DNA from: Paenibacillus sp. JNUCC32
Lineage (GTDB): Bacteria > Bacillota > Bacilli > Paenibacillales > Paenibacillaceae
Assembly: GCF_014863545.1 (NCBI RefSeq)
Contig: NZ_CP062260.1
Location: forward strand, 434,001 to 498,000
Reading direction: 5' to 3'
DNA length: 64,000 bases
This document shows, in pieces, positions 25,126 through 33,486 of this stretch. The notes below the pieces were generated by a model, which saw only the letters and a list, made by a program, of their open reading frames with translations, was not told the DNA's origin and made no database searches. The translations under genes and the position numbers were made by a program. The first letter of the stretch is position 1, and the number at the start of each line of letters is the position of its first letter.

Positions 25126-26202
25126 TTATGGAATGACTTTACGCCGCCGGAGCTCGTCAAAGATGTTCATGAACATGGCCTCCGTATCGACATACTCATG
25201 AAACCCGAAGCGGCGGGCCTTCGAGCCGTCTGCAAAGAAATCATAATCCCAGGAGAACACGAAATCACCGAACTTCCAGGATGAAACCTCTTCATAATCG
25301 TGCTTCGCAAGCCCATGCTTCTCAATCATGCGATTCCAAACCGGCTCTTTATCCGCCATGACCGTTTCCAGATTCATCTGAAGGGGCGGTGCGGTTTCCA
25401 TCTCAAAATACGATGCGATCTTCGGCCACAATTCGTTCCAGCGGAACAGGTCCCCGTTCGTAATATTGAAGGCTTGATTGGCGCAGCGTTGATCGGTCGC
25501 CGCCCAAACGGTCGCCTTCGCGAGCAGATCGGCATCGGTCATCTCCAGCAGGCTGTGATAGGCTCCCGGCTTACCTGGAAAACGCAGAGGAATGCCGAGC
25601 TCTTTCGAGATCGAGGCATAGACGGCAATGACCATCGCCAGATTCATCGGGTTTCCAAGGGCGAATCCGCTGACAACGGAGGGGCGCAGCGCGGACCAGG
25701 TCCAGGCTTTGCCTTGCTGCCGTACCTCCAGGAAGTTCTGCTGATCCACATTGAACTCCGGCGGCATATGATTCGCATCCGTTTCCCGGGCCGGCGTCTT
25801 GAACGGACCGAGATGCGCGCCGTATACCTTATAGCCCTGCATCAGGCTGACATGCTGCAGATTGTCGGCAATGGGCTCGATGGCCTCCACGACATGAACG
25901 AGCATGGCCAGATTCGGCGCGACGAGTTCGGCCCATGTTGGCCGGTCCTGATAGGCTGCGTAGAAGATATGCGTCACTTCGGTCAAGGAGCTTAATTTGG
26001 CGATCGTATCCTCCCGATCAAGCAGGTCCGCGGAGATATAACGTACGCGGTTCGTGGATTCCCCGCCTCGGCGCGATACGCCGATGATATCCCAGCCTTG
26101 AAGCGTCGCAAGGTACTCGATGAGGTTGCGGCCGATCACCCCGTTGGCTCCTACAACCAAAGCCGTTTTTTGCGAATGATGTGAACGTTGATCTGTATTC
26201 AT
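25126..26202 (-). CDS. PRISE-type SDR reductase (NAD(P)-dependent)
   Basis: Atypical short-chain dehydrogenase of 358 residues. The Rossmann motif VVGANGVIGRNLIEYLA is at residues 16-32. The region THIFYAAYQDRPTWAE, then QGYKVYGAHLG, resembles progesterone 5-beta-reductase/iridoid synthase (PRISE) proteins. In bacteria these probably reduce enones. TAGGAGA precedes the start on the minus strand. It is monocistronic and convergent with the HxlR regulator. The substrate is unknown. Confidence 0.87.
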   Translation of the reverse strand: MNTDQRSHHSQKTALVVGANGVIGRNLIEYLATLQGWDIIGVSRRGGESTNRVRYISADLLDREDTIAKLSSLTEVTHIFYAAYQDRPTWAELVAPNLAMLVHVVEAIEPIADNLQHVSLMQGYKVYGAHLGPFKTPARETDANHMPPEFNVDQQNFLEVRQQGKAWTWSALRPSVVSGFALGNPMNLAMVIAVYASISKELGIPLRFPGKPGAYHSLLEMTDADLLAKATVWAATDQRCANQAFNITNGDLFRWNELWPKIASYFEMETAPPLQMNLETVMADKEPVWNRMIEKHGLAKHDYEEVSSWKFGDFVFSWDYDFFADGSKARRFGFHEYVDTEAMFMNIFDELRRRKVIP

Positions 26203-26443
26203 ATAAGTTCATCTCCTAACGTCATGTTCTTGATTAATGTCATTTTGCACGTTAGGGTTCGGCTTGAGAAGTACGCACTTTGAAGTGATGTAATTACTTT
26301 TTGGTAACGTTTAAACAGTACCAGCCCTTTTAACCAAGGAAATATTTGAACTGCATTTATTGAGGACAAGAACTTGCAACGTGTATCCTTATCAATAGCC
26401 GTGTAATGCTGCTAAGTGTAGGGCACGATTTGCGTCCGTAAAC

Positions 26444-26475
26444 CAAAAAAAGAAGCAGCTCATGAGCTAACTTCT
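26444..26475 (-). terminator. Intrinsic terminator of the DUF1349 gene
   Basis: Read on the minus strand, AGAAG...CTTCT encloses AGCTCATGAGCT and a seven-T run follows. It overlaps the stop codon region of the gene. Confidence 0.75.
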
Positions 26476-27070
26476 AAAACCTGCTTTCCTCATCGGATTC
26501 TGATAATAGCAAAGACAGAAATTGGACTCGACAGCCTGCTCCCATCGGTGATTGAGCGACCACACCTGCAGTAAAAGGAATCGGGGCATCCATTCCGAAG
26601 TATCGAATCAATTTCCAAACTTCACCATCGGATGAGTAGTAAAAGGAAATCGTTTTGTCTTTCTTCGTCATTTTCAAATAAGGATTGCTGACGAATACAC
26701 GCTCAGAATTACAGTCATCCGAAACACCGTTCCGAGTAACGACGGACACGATGGTTGCATGTTCACCATTGAATTCATAACATAGCTTTGCCCAATTGTT
26801 CTCGTCTGCCATCAACATCAAGCACCCGGAATCATATAGATGATGCATGTCTACCTGAAGCTGCGTTATTAGCTGGAATGTTGAATCAACCTGAAGATGA
26901 AGATAGGGTGCAGAATGAGCAATATGTTTTCCTGCAGGGTCTTTGAAAAAATCAGCTTTCGATGGAGCATCCATGATGAGCCCGTCATCTGTCGTAAACT
27001 CCCAATGTCCAGGTTCATTAAGCCACATTAGTTTCTCTCTTGCTTCAGGATGAAATAAATTTTTACTCAT
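26474..27070 (-). CDS. DUF1349 family protein (concanavalin-like fold)
   Basis: Cytoplasmic protein of 198 residues. LNEPGHWEFTTDDGLIMDAP and DFFKDPAGK, followed by VDSTFQLITQLQVDMHHLYD and LMLMADENNWAKLCYEF, are hallmarks of DUF1349. This jelly-roll family is related to glycosidase lectin-like folds and is often a sugar-binding or accessory protein. ATG 27070 is preferred because GAGGAGA lies eight bases before it; ATG 27076 sits too close. It has its own terminator and no clear operon partner. Confidence 0.88.
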   Translation of the reverse strand: MSKNLFHPEAREKLMWLNEPGHWEFTTDDGLIMDAPSKADFFKDPAGKHIAHSAPYLHLQVDSTFQLITQLQVDMHHLYDSGCLMLMADENNWAKLCYEFNGEHATIVSVVTRNGVSDDCNSERVFVSNPYLKMTKKDKTISFYYSSDGEVWKLIRYFGMDAPIPFTAGVVAQSPMGAGCRVQFLSLLLSESDEESRF

Positions 27071-27191
27071 CGCCATTTCTCCTCTTTTACGTATATGATA
27101 ACCCGGATAGCATCAATTGCAAACTTTTTCCTCATTATCCCATAAGACCCAGACGATTTGAGATCAAGATATCCTTAAACTGGCGGATCCC

Positions 27192-27228
27192 AAAAAAGAC
27201 TTCCGGTAATTTCCCGGAAGCCTTTTTA
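27192..27228. terminator. Bidirectional terminator downstream of mgtE
   Basis: CTTCCGG/CCGGAAG stem flanked by AAAAAA and TTTTT, so it can work on both strands. Confidence 0.82.
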
Positions 27229-27259
27229 TCGAGAGGGATGGTTAATCCCAAGTGCTCGG

Positions 27260-28615
27260 TCAGATATAGGTAAGAAACAGGGTAGCGATGCCAAAGTAGA
27301 TAACAAGCGAGAGAATATCGTTAATGGTTGTAATGAGCGGACCGGAAGCCACAGCCGGATCGATCTTGAATTTGAACAGAATGAGGGGGATGACGGTGCC
27401 GGCCATCGTGCCCACGATCAGCGTGGCAATCAACGAGCTTCCGACCACAAACCCCAAGTAGAGGTTGCCCTGCCAAAAGTATGCGATCAGGGAAATCAGA
27501 ATGCCGCACGTCACCCCGATCATCAGCCCGACCTTCAGTTCCCTGGCTAACAGCCGAAACACCAGCGATTTGGTCATTTCTTTGGTGGTCAAGCCTCTTA
27601 CGATGACAGCAAGCGACTGCGTTCCGGTATTTCCGGTCATTCCTGCAATCATGGGCATGAAGAAGGCCAGCGCCACAACCTGCGCCAGCGTCTCTTCAAA
27701 TCGGGAAATGATCGTTCCCGAGATCAGCCCGATGAATAAGAGCAGGACCAACCACGGCAATCTTCGATAGGCGGCAACGGTTGCTTTGGTGTTGAAGTCG
27801 ATGGTTTTGCCTCCGGTGGCGTTCATTTTCCGAATGTCCTCATCGGCTTCCTTAATGACGACGTCCAGGATATCGTCAACCGTAATGATCCCAACAAGAC
27901 GGTTGTCCTGCTCAACGACGGGGATAGCAACCAAATCGTATTTTTGGATTATGTGCGCAACTTCCTCCTGATCGGCATCCACGGGCACGGACAGCACCCG
28001 GCTGTGCATGATGTCCACGATATATTCCTCCGGCTCGGCCAAGATGAGTCCCCGGTAAGACACCACGCCCATCAGCTTCTTGTCATGATCAATGACGTAC
28101 AGATAGTTGATGGTTTCCGAAATGGAGACGTAGGTTTTCAGCTTCTGGACCACCTCCGAAACGGTGTAATGCTGGGGGATCCACACATAACGGTTCGTCA
28201 TGATTCGGCCGGCGGTTTCCGGCGGGTATTTCATCAGGTTCAGGACAAATTGGGATTCCTCGTCCCGCATTCCCTTGAGAAATTCGTCCTTCTGCTCGGG
28301 TGACAGCTCGTCCAGCAGAATGGCGAGGTCGTCGTTATCCATCAAGTCCAGGATGATGGCCGTTCTCTCTTTGCCCAGCCTGCCCAGAACTTCGATTTGC
28401 CGGTCATGCTCCATTTCCTGAATCATGTCGGCCAGTTGTTCCTCGTTCAGAAACTGAAGAAAGCGGGTTTGTTCCGTGTCGCTCAGGTGGCTATGTATTT
28501 TTGCCAGGTCATAAGGGAGAAATTCGTCGATGATGCGCTGAAAATCATTTGACGTCTTTGCCTTTAGACTCTCTGTAATGTCCGGCATCCATTGCTCAAG
28601 TGTCCGGGAATTCAC
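27260..28615 (-). CDS. mgtE: Magnesium transporter MgtE
   Basis: Mg2+ channel/transporter of 451 residues in the plasma membrane. The cytosolic N domain is rich in acidic helices (LSDTEQTRFLQFLNEEQLAD). Two CBS repeats follow, and then five C-terminal helices with the conserved pore segment MPMIAGMTGNTGTQSLAVIV. The start is GTG 28615, nine bases after AAAGGAGGAG. An ATG five bases upstream is out of frame and stops at its third codon. No M-box riboswitch is recognisable in the upstream region, so control is probably at channel gating by cytosolic Mg2+. Confidence 0.96.
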   Translation of the reverse strand: MNSRTLEQWMPDITESLKAKTSNDFQRIIDEFLPYDLAKIHSHLSDTEQTRFLQFLNEEQLADMIQEMEHDRQIEVLGRLGKERTAIILDLMDNDDLAILLDELSPEQKDEFLKGMRDEESQFVLNLMKYPPETAGRIMTNRYVWIPQHYTVSEVVQKLKTYVSISETINYLYVIDHDKKLMGVVSYRGLILAEPEEYIVDIMHSRVLSVPVDADQEEVAHIIQKYDLVAIPVVEQDNRLVGIITVDDILDVVIKEADEDIRKMNATGGKTIDFNTKATVAAYRRLPWLVLLLFIGLISGTIISRFEETLAQVVALAFFMPMIAGMTGNTGTQSLAVIVRGLTTKEMTKSLVFRLLARELKVGLMIGVTCGILISLIAYFWQGNLYLGFVVGSSLIATLIVGTMAGTVIPLILFKFKIDPAVASGPLITTINDILSLVIYFGIATLFLTYI

Positions 28616-28763
28616 GCCATGACTCCTCCTTTCTTGTTCCGTCCCATGATAACGAAATGTACGTATTATAGGGTTCACCATAACGACTTGTTGTTAAACA
28701 GCATGGATACGGCGAGTGCATGAAAAAAGGATTGGCGAACGAAAAAAGAATCCTCGGCAAGAG

Positions 28764-28778
28764 TTGCAAACGCTTGCA
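28764..28778. promoter_or_regulatory. Perfect cre (CcpA) site
   Basis: TTGCAAACGCTTGCA fits WTGNAANCGNWNNCW without mismatch. It lies between divergent mgtE and the aldo/keto reductase gene, close to a TACAAT (28782-28787) that may be the reductase -10. Confidence 0.82.
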
Positions 28779-28826
28779 TTTTACAATAAGATATAGGCGC
28801 ACAAATTCATGAGTAGGGGTGAGTAT

Positions 28827-29747
28827 ATGAAATACAGACGTCTCGGGAAAACCAATTTGAAAGTATCGGTAGTCGGAGTGGGAACCTGGCAGTTTGGCGG
28901 TGATTGGGGGAAGGATTTCAACCAAAAGGAAGTCGATGCCATCTTGACGCATGCCAAGGAGCTGGGCATTAATTTGCTGGATACAGCCGAATGTTACGGG
29001 CCCCATCATATGTCCGAGAATTTCATCGGTGATTTCTTGGCGCGCGACCGCCGCGAGGATTGGGTCATTGCCTCCAAGTTTGGCCATCGATGGCATGAGC
29101 AATGGGAGAATGCTTGGGATGCGAAGCAGATCCGAATTCAGCTGGAGGAATCACTTAAAGCCCTTCGTACCGATTATATCGACCTGTATCAATTCCATTC
29201 CGGCTCGGATGAAGTGTTCAACAATGATGAGATGTGGACGATGCTGGACAAGCAGGTCCAAGCGGGAACCATCCGAAATCTGGGCATATCCATCGGAAGC
29301 AACAGAAATATCTATCAAACCGACAAGGCGGCGGAGGTGAATGCCAGAGCCATCCAGGTCGTGTATAACCGTCTCGATCAGGCGCCGGAGGAAGAGGTTC
29401 TCCCTTCATGTTTGAAGCAGGATCTTGGCGTATTGGCGCGAGTTCCGCTTGCGAGCGGCTACTTAAGCGGAAAATACAAGCCTGGCACGGTGTTCAGCGA
29501 CAATGTGCGCAAGAACCGTGACCAGGATGAGATCGACGCCAAGCTGAAGCTTGTGGAGGAGATCAAGCAGAATGAAGTGCCGGAGGGCGTGAATATGGCC
29601 GAGTGGGCCTTGGCCTGGTGCTTGAAGCATCCGGCCGTCAGCTGCGTCATTCCCGGCTGCAAGAGCGTGGAACAGGTGGAGATGAACGCGAAGGCCGTGG
29701 AGCTGGATTTGGTGCAGGACGACCATCCGGGAGCCTGGAAATCTTAA
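28827..29747 (+). CDS. Aldo/keto reductase
   Basis: NADPH-dependent TIM-barrel reductase of 306 residues. The catalytic tetrad is visible: Asp in LLDTAECYG with its Tyr, Lys in VIASKFGH and His in LYQFHSG. The C-terminal GCKSVEQVEMNAKAVELDL is the cofactor-binding part. ATG 28827 is preferred (AGGGGTGA upstream); an in-frame ATG six codons earlier overlaps that site. A perfect cre site 49 bases upstream suggests catabolite regulation, consistent with sugar or aldehyde metabolism. Confidence 0.93.
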   Translation: MKYRRLGKTNLKVSVVGVGTWQFGGDWGKDFNQKEVDAILTHAKELGINLLDTAECYGPHHMSENFIGDFLARDRREDWVIASKFGHRWHEQWENAWDAKQIRIQLEESLKALRTDYIDLYQFHSGSDEVFNNDEMWTMLDKQVQAGTIRNLGISIGSNRNIYQTDKAAEVNARAIQVVYNRLDQAPEEEVLPSCLKQDLGVLARVPLASGYLSGKYKPGTVFSDNVRKNRDQDEIDAKLKLVEEIKQNEVPEGVNMAEWALAWCLKHPAVSCVIPGCKSVEQVEMNAKAVELDLVQDDHPGAWKS

Positions 29748-29785
29748 TACCCGCCCCGAATCGATAGCGAAGAGGGCGATAGCAG

Positions 29786-29811
29786 AAAAAGCACCCGCGG
29801 GTGCTTTTTCT
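29786..29811. terminator. Intrinsic terminator after the aldo/keto reductase
   Basis: Perfect palindrome AAAAAGCACCC/GGGTGCTTTTT, usable on both strands. Confidence 0.88.
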
Positions 29812-29825
29812 TGTGTCATCCCTAT

Positions 29826-29864
29826 CCTGCCTGCGAACCGGCAACCGTCCGCTTCGCAGGCAGG
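29826..29864. repeat. Perfect 12 bp inverted repeat
   Basis: CCTGCCTGCGAA and TTCGCAGGCAGG around a 15-base loop, without a T run. It may be an RNA hairpin or a protein site; role unknown. Confidence 0.7.
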
Positions 29865-29958
29865 AATCTGCGATTTTACAGAGCTGGTATAGGGTAATAG
29901 ACTCACTGTACGGGACTTTGTTATAGTAAACCTAACGGGATTTTTTGGGGAGGAACAG

Positions 29959-30915
29959 ATGAAACCTATTAATAAACTCAGCATACAAGATGATTTTGTC
30001 GGTTTTTATTTGTTAAAAGAATTGAATATGAGACAGACCAACGGCACGCCGCCGAAAGACTATTTCGATATTGTTCTCGCGGATGCCAGCGGTCAAATAT
30101 CGGCCAAGTACTGGGATGTGACCATACAGGATAAAGAAACGTTCCTGCCGATGCAATTGGTCAAAATCCAGGGGACCGTACTGAGCTACAGGGACCAGCC
30201 TCAAGTCAAGATCAGCCGTATCCGCAAGGCCACCGATGCGGATGGCGTCTCGTTAACGGATTTTGTGAGGGCTGCGCCCATTCGCCCCGTGGATCTGTTA
30301 CATACGATCAAACTTACGATGAACGAGATTACGGAGCCGCAGGTGCGAAGCATCGTACAGTATTGCGTGTCGAAGGTGGAAGAGAAGCTGATGCATTATC
30401 CGGCTGCCAAAACCTATCATCATGCCTATTACGCCGGGCTGGCTTACCATATCGTCCGCATGCTGGAGATTGGCGATTTCATCTGCAAGCAGCGGCCGTT
30501 TCTGAATCCGGATTTGATCAGGGCGGGCATTATCCTGCATGATATCGCGAAGCCGGAAGAGATGATCGCGCAGATGGGCATCGTAACGGATTACAGCAAC
30601 CAGGGCAAGCTGATAGGGCATATCGCCCTGGCGTCCAACTGGATCGTGGAGGCGGCGATCGAGAACGGCATCGCGCTTGAATCCGAAGTGGTTCTGGGCT
30701 TGCAGCATCTGGTGCTTTCCCATCATAACCTCGGAGAGTGGGGCAGCCCGGTTCAGCCGCAAACGGCCGAGGCCGTCGCGCTGCATCATATCGATCTGCT
30801 GGATGCCAAGATGCAGATGGTAGAGGACGCCCTGGATACGACGATTGAAACGGAGCCGTGGACACCAATGATCCGCGGCCTGGATAATAAAGCGATTTAT
30901 CGGTTGAAGGTATGA
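29959..30915 (+). CDS. yhaM: 3'-5' exoribonuclease YhaM
   Basis: Exonuclease of 318 residues that trims RNA (and DNA) from 3' ends in Bacillota. It has an N-terminal OB-fold (FDIVLADASGQISAKYWDVT) and a C-terminal HD phosphohydrolase domain. Metal ligands are in YHHAYYAGLAYH, GIILHDIAKPEE and the later LVLSHHNLGEWG. Length and domain order match B. subtilis YhaM. GGGGAGGAA precedes the start. It is monocistronic, ending in a long hairpin. Confidence 0.95.
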   Translation: MKPINKLSIQDDFVGFYLLKELNMRQTNGTPPKDYFDIVLADASGQISAKYWDVTIQDKETFLPMQLVKIQGTVLSYRDQPQVKISRIRKATDADGVSLTDFVRAAPIRPVDLLHTIKLTMNEITEPQVRSIVQYCVSKVEEKLMHYPAAKTYHHAYYAGLAYHIVRMLEIGDFICKQRPFLNPDLIRAGIILHDIAKPEEMIAQMGIVTDYSNQGKLIGHIALASNWIVEAAIENGIALESEVVLGLQHLVLSHHNLGEWGSPVQPQTAEAVALHHIDLLDAKMQMVEDALDTTIETEPWTPMIRGLDNKAIYRLKV

Positions 30916-30919
30916 CAAT

Positions 30920-30972
30920 AAAGGCATTCCCCGATCCATTGGCCCGCATTGGATTGTGGGCATGCCTTTTCA
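30920..30972. terminator. Long hairpin terminator between yhaM and the sensor kinase gene
   Basis: AAAGGCAT/ATGCCTTT outer arms enclose CCCCGATCCA and TGGATTGTGGG, with T-rich ends on both strands. Confidence 0.75.
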
Positions 30973-30989
30973 TTATGGTGTAGGACGGC

Positions 30990-32447
30990 TCATGTTCCCT
31001 GGATCGGCAGCGTAAACCGCACCGTTGCCCCGCGAATCGGGTTGTTCTCGGCAACAATATGTCCTCCATGGTGCTGAACGAGAAGTTTGGCGATATACAG
31101 TCCCAGACCGGAATGCCCTTTTTGCCTGGAAGAATGAACCTGCCCCTGATAAAAAGGCTTAAACACCTGCTGCAGATGCCGCTGCTGCCCAAAGCCTGTT
31201 CCGTTATCCGTGACGGCCATCACTACCTGCTGCTCGGTGATCTCGATGTGCCATAGAATCCGCCCGGCTTCAGGGGTGTAGCGAAGGCTGTTGGATACGA
31301 GATTGTCCAGAACCTGGATGATGCGATAGGGATCGAGCATGATCGGAGTCTTGGCCGTTCGGTTATCGTAAACCTTCGATTGGAAGGCGATGTTCTTCCC
31401 TCTGCATAAAGCGGCATATTCCCCGGTTTTTTCGTCCGCCAATTCTTCGATATCCACGGGAAGCGGCTGGAGCCGAAAAGACACCTTCTCGATCTCCGCC
31501 ATGGTGTTCATGTCTTGAAGAAGCTTCGAAGCGCGGGTTGTGTTCCGTTTGATGACCTGCAGGTACTGCAGCCGTTTGCCTTCATCAGGCTCCCCGTTCA
31601 TCTGCTCCAGCCCCTCGACATGGCCTTGAACAATCGTTAGCGGCGTCCGAAGGTCGTGAGCGAGCGCCGCAAACATGGTGCTTCGTTCTTGCTCCATTCT
31701 CCACTCCCGCTCGATGGAATGCTCCAGCTCCTGACGCATGTCTTCAAAAGCCTTCGTTAGCCGGTTTATCTCCGTAATGGACGAAGCCCCGGACATGCTA
31801 AAGCCTAAATTACGCTCTTTAATCATTTCGGCTCCTTGCAGAAGCTGCTGCAGCGGAGCGCTGATTTTTCGGCTGAACCGCCTGCCGAATACCAAGGTGA
31901 ACAAAACGATATACAAAAATGGCGTCAGGAAGAACGCAAGGAACCCAAAGGTCACCAAGGGATTCAGCGCAGGATTGGCCGCCGTTACCTTCAGGCTGTA
32001 TCCAACCAACAGAGCCCCGATCAGATTGCCGTCTCGGGAGACAACCGGCTTGTATACTACGATTTCATTCATGCCGCTGCGCGTCTGGTTTAATCGCGCC
32101 AGGATCTTCTGCCGGCTAAGCGATTCATGGATATGAAGATCCCCGTACAAGGGTTTGCCGGTAAGGGACACGACCAGGTAGGACATGCCCTGTGAGGGAA
32201 TCACCTTTTCCAGCTCGGCTTGCCCCTCCGTGCTCATGATGGAGTCGCCCCGGCTCTGGGCGTATTCCGTAATCACGGGGATTTGCGCCTCGTAATGATT
32301 TGCCGGGAGCGCGATGTCATGGTTGAACAAGTAACCCAACAGCATCACGAGCAGTCCCCAGGTCACAAGCGTAGCCAGCAAACTGCAGAGCAGAATCGAG
32401 ACGAAATGGCGGGCGAACGTATTTTTGATGGAACGCTGTTTCGTCAT
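30990..32447 (-). CDS. Sensor histidine kinase
   Basis: Membrane kinase of 485 residues. It has a first helix near residues 13-40, an extracytoplasmic sensor region of about 130 residues, a second helix (VTFGFLAFFLTPFLYIVLFT) and HAMP-like linker. HisKA with phosphoacceptor His is in AALAHDLRTPLTIVQGH. The HATPase_c boxes are N (LDNLVSNSLRYT), G1 (VTDNGTGFG) and G2 (HSGLGLYIAKL). The start overlaps the regulator stop (ATGA) at 32444-32447, so both are made from one mRNA. The stimulus is unknown; the nearby DUF418 gene is divergent. Confidence 0.95.
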   Translation of the reverse strand: MTKQRSIKNTFARHFVSILLCSLLATLVTWGLLVMLLGYLFNHDIALPANHYEAQIPVITEYAQSRGDSIMSTEGQAELEKVIPSQGMSYLVVSLTGKPLYGDLHIHESLSRQKILARLNQTRSGMNEIVVYKPVVSRDGNLIGALLVGYSLKVTAANPALNPLVTFGFLAFFLTPFLYIVLFTLVFGRRFSRKISAPLQQLLQGAEMIKERNLGFSMSGASSITEINRLTKAFEDMRQELEHSIEREWRMEQERSTMFAALAHDLRTPLTIVQGHVEGLEQMNGEPDEGKRLQYLQVIKRNTTRASKLLQDMNTMAEIEKVSFRLQPLPVDIEELADEKTGEYAALCRGKNIAFQSKVYDNRTAKTPIMLDPYRIIQVLDNLVSNSLRYTPEAGRILWHIEITEQQVVMAVTDNGTGFGQQRHLQQVFKPFYQGQVHSSRQKGHSGLGLYIAKLLVQHHGGHIVAENNPIRGATVRFTLPIQGT

Positions 32448-33139
32448 TGGGGATCCCACTTGTAGCCGATGCCCCAGACGGTTTGAATAAAGCTGCGGTT
32501 CTGTGCGTGGGCGGCCAGCTTGGCCCGGATTTTCTTGATATGCTCGGTGATGGTAGAGTCGTCCCCATCGGCGTCCAATCCCCATAACTTCTCGTAAATC
32601 TGCTCCCTGGAAAAGACCTGTCCCTGATGCATCGCCAGCAGTTCTACGATCTGAAATTCCTTATTTGTTAGCGTGAGGTCGTGCCCGTTGCAGCTAACGG
32701 CATGCCCCCTGCAATCGATCGTCAGGGCTTGGAACCGCAGGATGCCCTGTTCTTTTTGCGTGTGGATTCGCTGTTCCCGCCGCAGATGGGCATGGATTCG
32801 GGCTTTTAATTCCGCGAGGCTGAAGGGCTTGAGCAGATAATCATCCCCGCCTGCCGCTAGACCTTTAATTCGGTCCATTTCACTCTGGCAGGCGCTCAGG
32901 AACACAATGGGGCACAACGTCGTTTCCCTTAGCTGCTTGCAGACCTCAATGCCGTCCATCTCGGGCATCATCACATCGAGTATGATCAGGGACGGATGCT
33001 GCTTGCTCTGGATTAACGCCTCCTGTCCGCTTCCGGCCGTGAGTACGCGGTAGCCTTCAAGCTCCAATGAATCTTGTATAAAAGAGATGATTTCTTCTTC
33101 ATCATCCACCAATAGGATCGTTTCGTTTGCCATATCCAT
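32444..33139 (-). CDS. OmpR/PhoB-family response regulator
   Basis: Regulator of 231 residues partnered with the downstream kinase. The receiver domain has the acidic pocket LLVDDEEE, the phosphoacceptor Asp in IILDVMMPEMDG and Lys in LLKPFSLAEL. The C-terminal winged helix ends ITEHIKKIRAKLAAHAQNRS, then TVWGIGYKW. ATG 33139 is selected by GGAGG five bases upstream; MANE at 33133 is an alternative. It begins the two-gene operon, divergent from the DUF418 gene across a palindromic intergenic element. Confidence 0.95.
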   Translation of the reverse strand: MDMANETILLVDDEEEIISFIQDSLELEGYRVLTAGSGQEALIQSKQHPSLIILDVMMPEMDGIEVCKQLRETTLCPIVFLSACQSEMDRIKGLAAGGDDYLLKPFSLAELKARIHAHLRREQRIHTQKEQGILRFQALTIDCRGHAVSCNGHDLTLTNKEFQIVELLAMHQGQVFSREQIYEKLWGLDADGDDSTITEHIKKIRAKLAAHAQNRSFIQTVWGIGYKWDPQ

Positions 33140-33260
33140 TACATCCTCCAAGAAATAGCTATTCAAAAGGTCTATCTGGTAAGTGTACACGTCATTTCTA
33201 AAGAAAGAATAAAGAAATGGCCTGTTACTTGAAGTTTATATATGCCCCTACTTCAACGGA

Positions 33261-33375
33261 GCAGGCGGAATCGTTCTGGAGAAGCGGCAGCGGTCGCCTT
33301 TGCCCCCGGATTTCAACCATTCTTAAATGGATAGATAGAAATCTGGGGGCAACAGCGATCGGAAGAATGATCCGC
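33261..33375. repeat. Palindromic intergenic element
   Basis: The arms TTGCCCCCGGATTTC and GAAATCTGGGGGCAA pair at 14 of 15 positions, across about 22 bases. Flanking segments (GCGGCAGCGGTCGCC and CAGCGATCGG...CCGC) extend the symmetry. There is no T run where a terminator would need it. It lies between divergent genes and looks like a repetitive extragenic element. Confidence 0.6.
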
Positions 33376-33486
33376 ATGCGCAGTGATGCTTAAGCTGCTG
33401 TATACTTACAGGCCAATTTGAGTTTCTTTATCCTTTCTTTATGATTGTACCTTAACCTGTAGGCACAATGATAAGGAGGTACGATG

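Noticed and set aside
28616..28808. M-box magnesium riboswitch upstream of mgtE
   Set aside because: The expected conserved elements and a terminator pair are not visible in this 190-base region.
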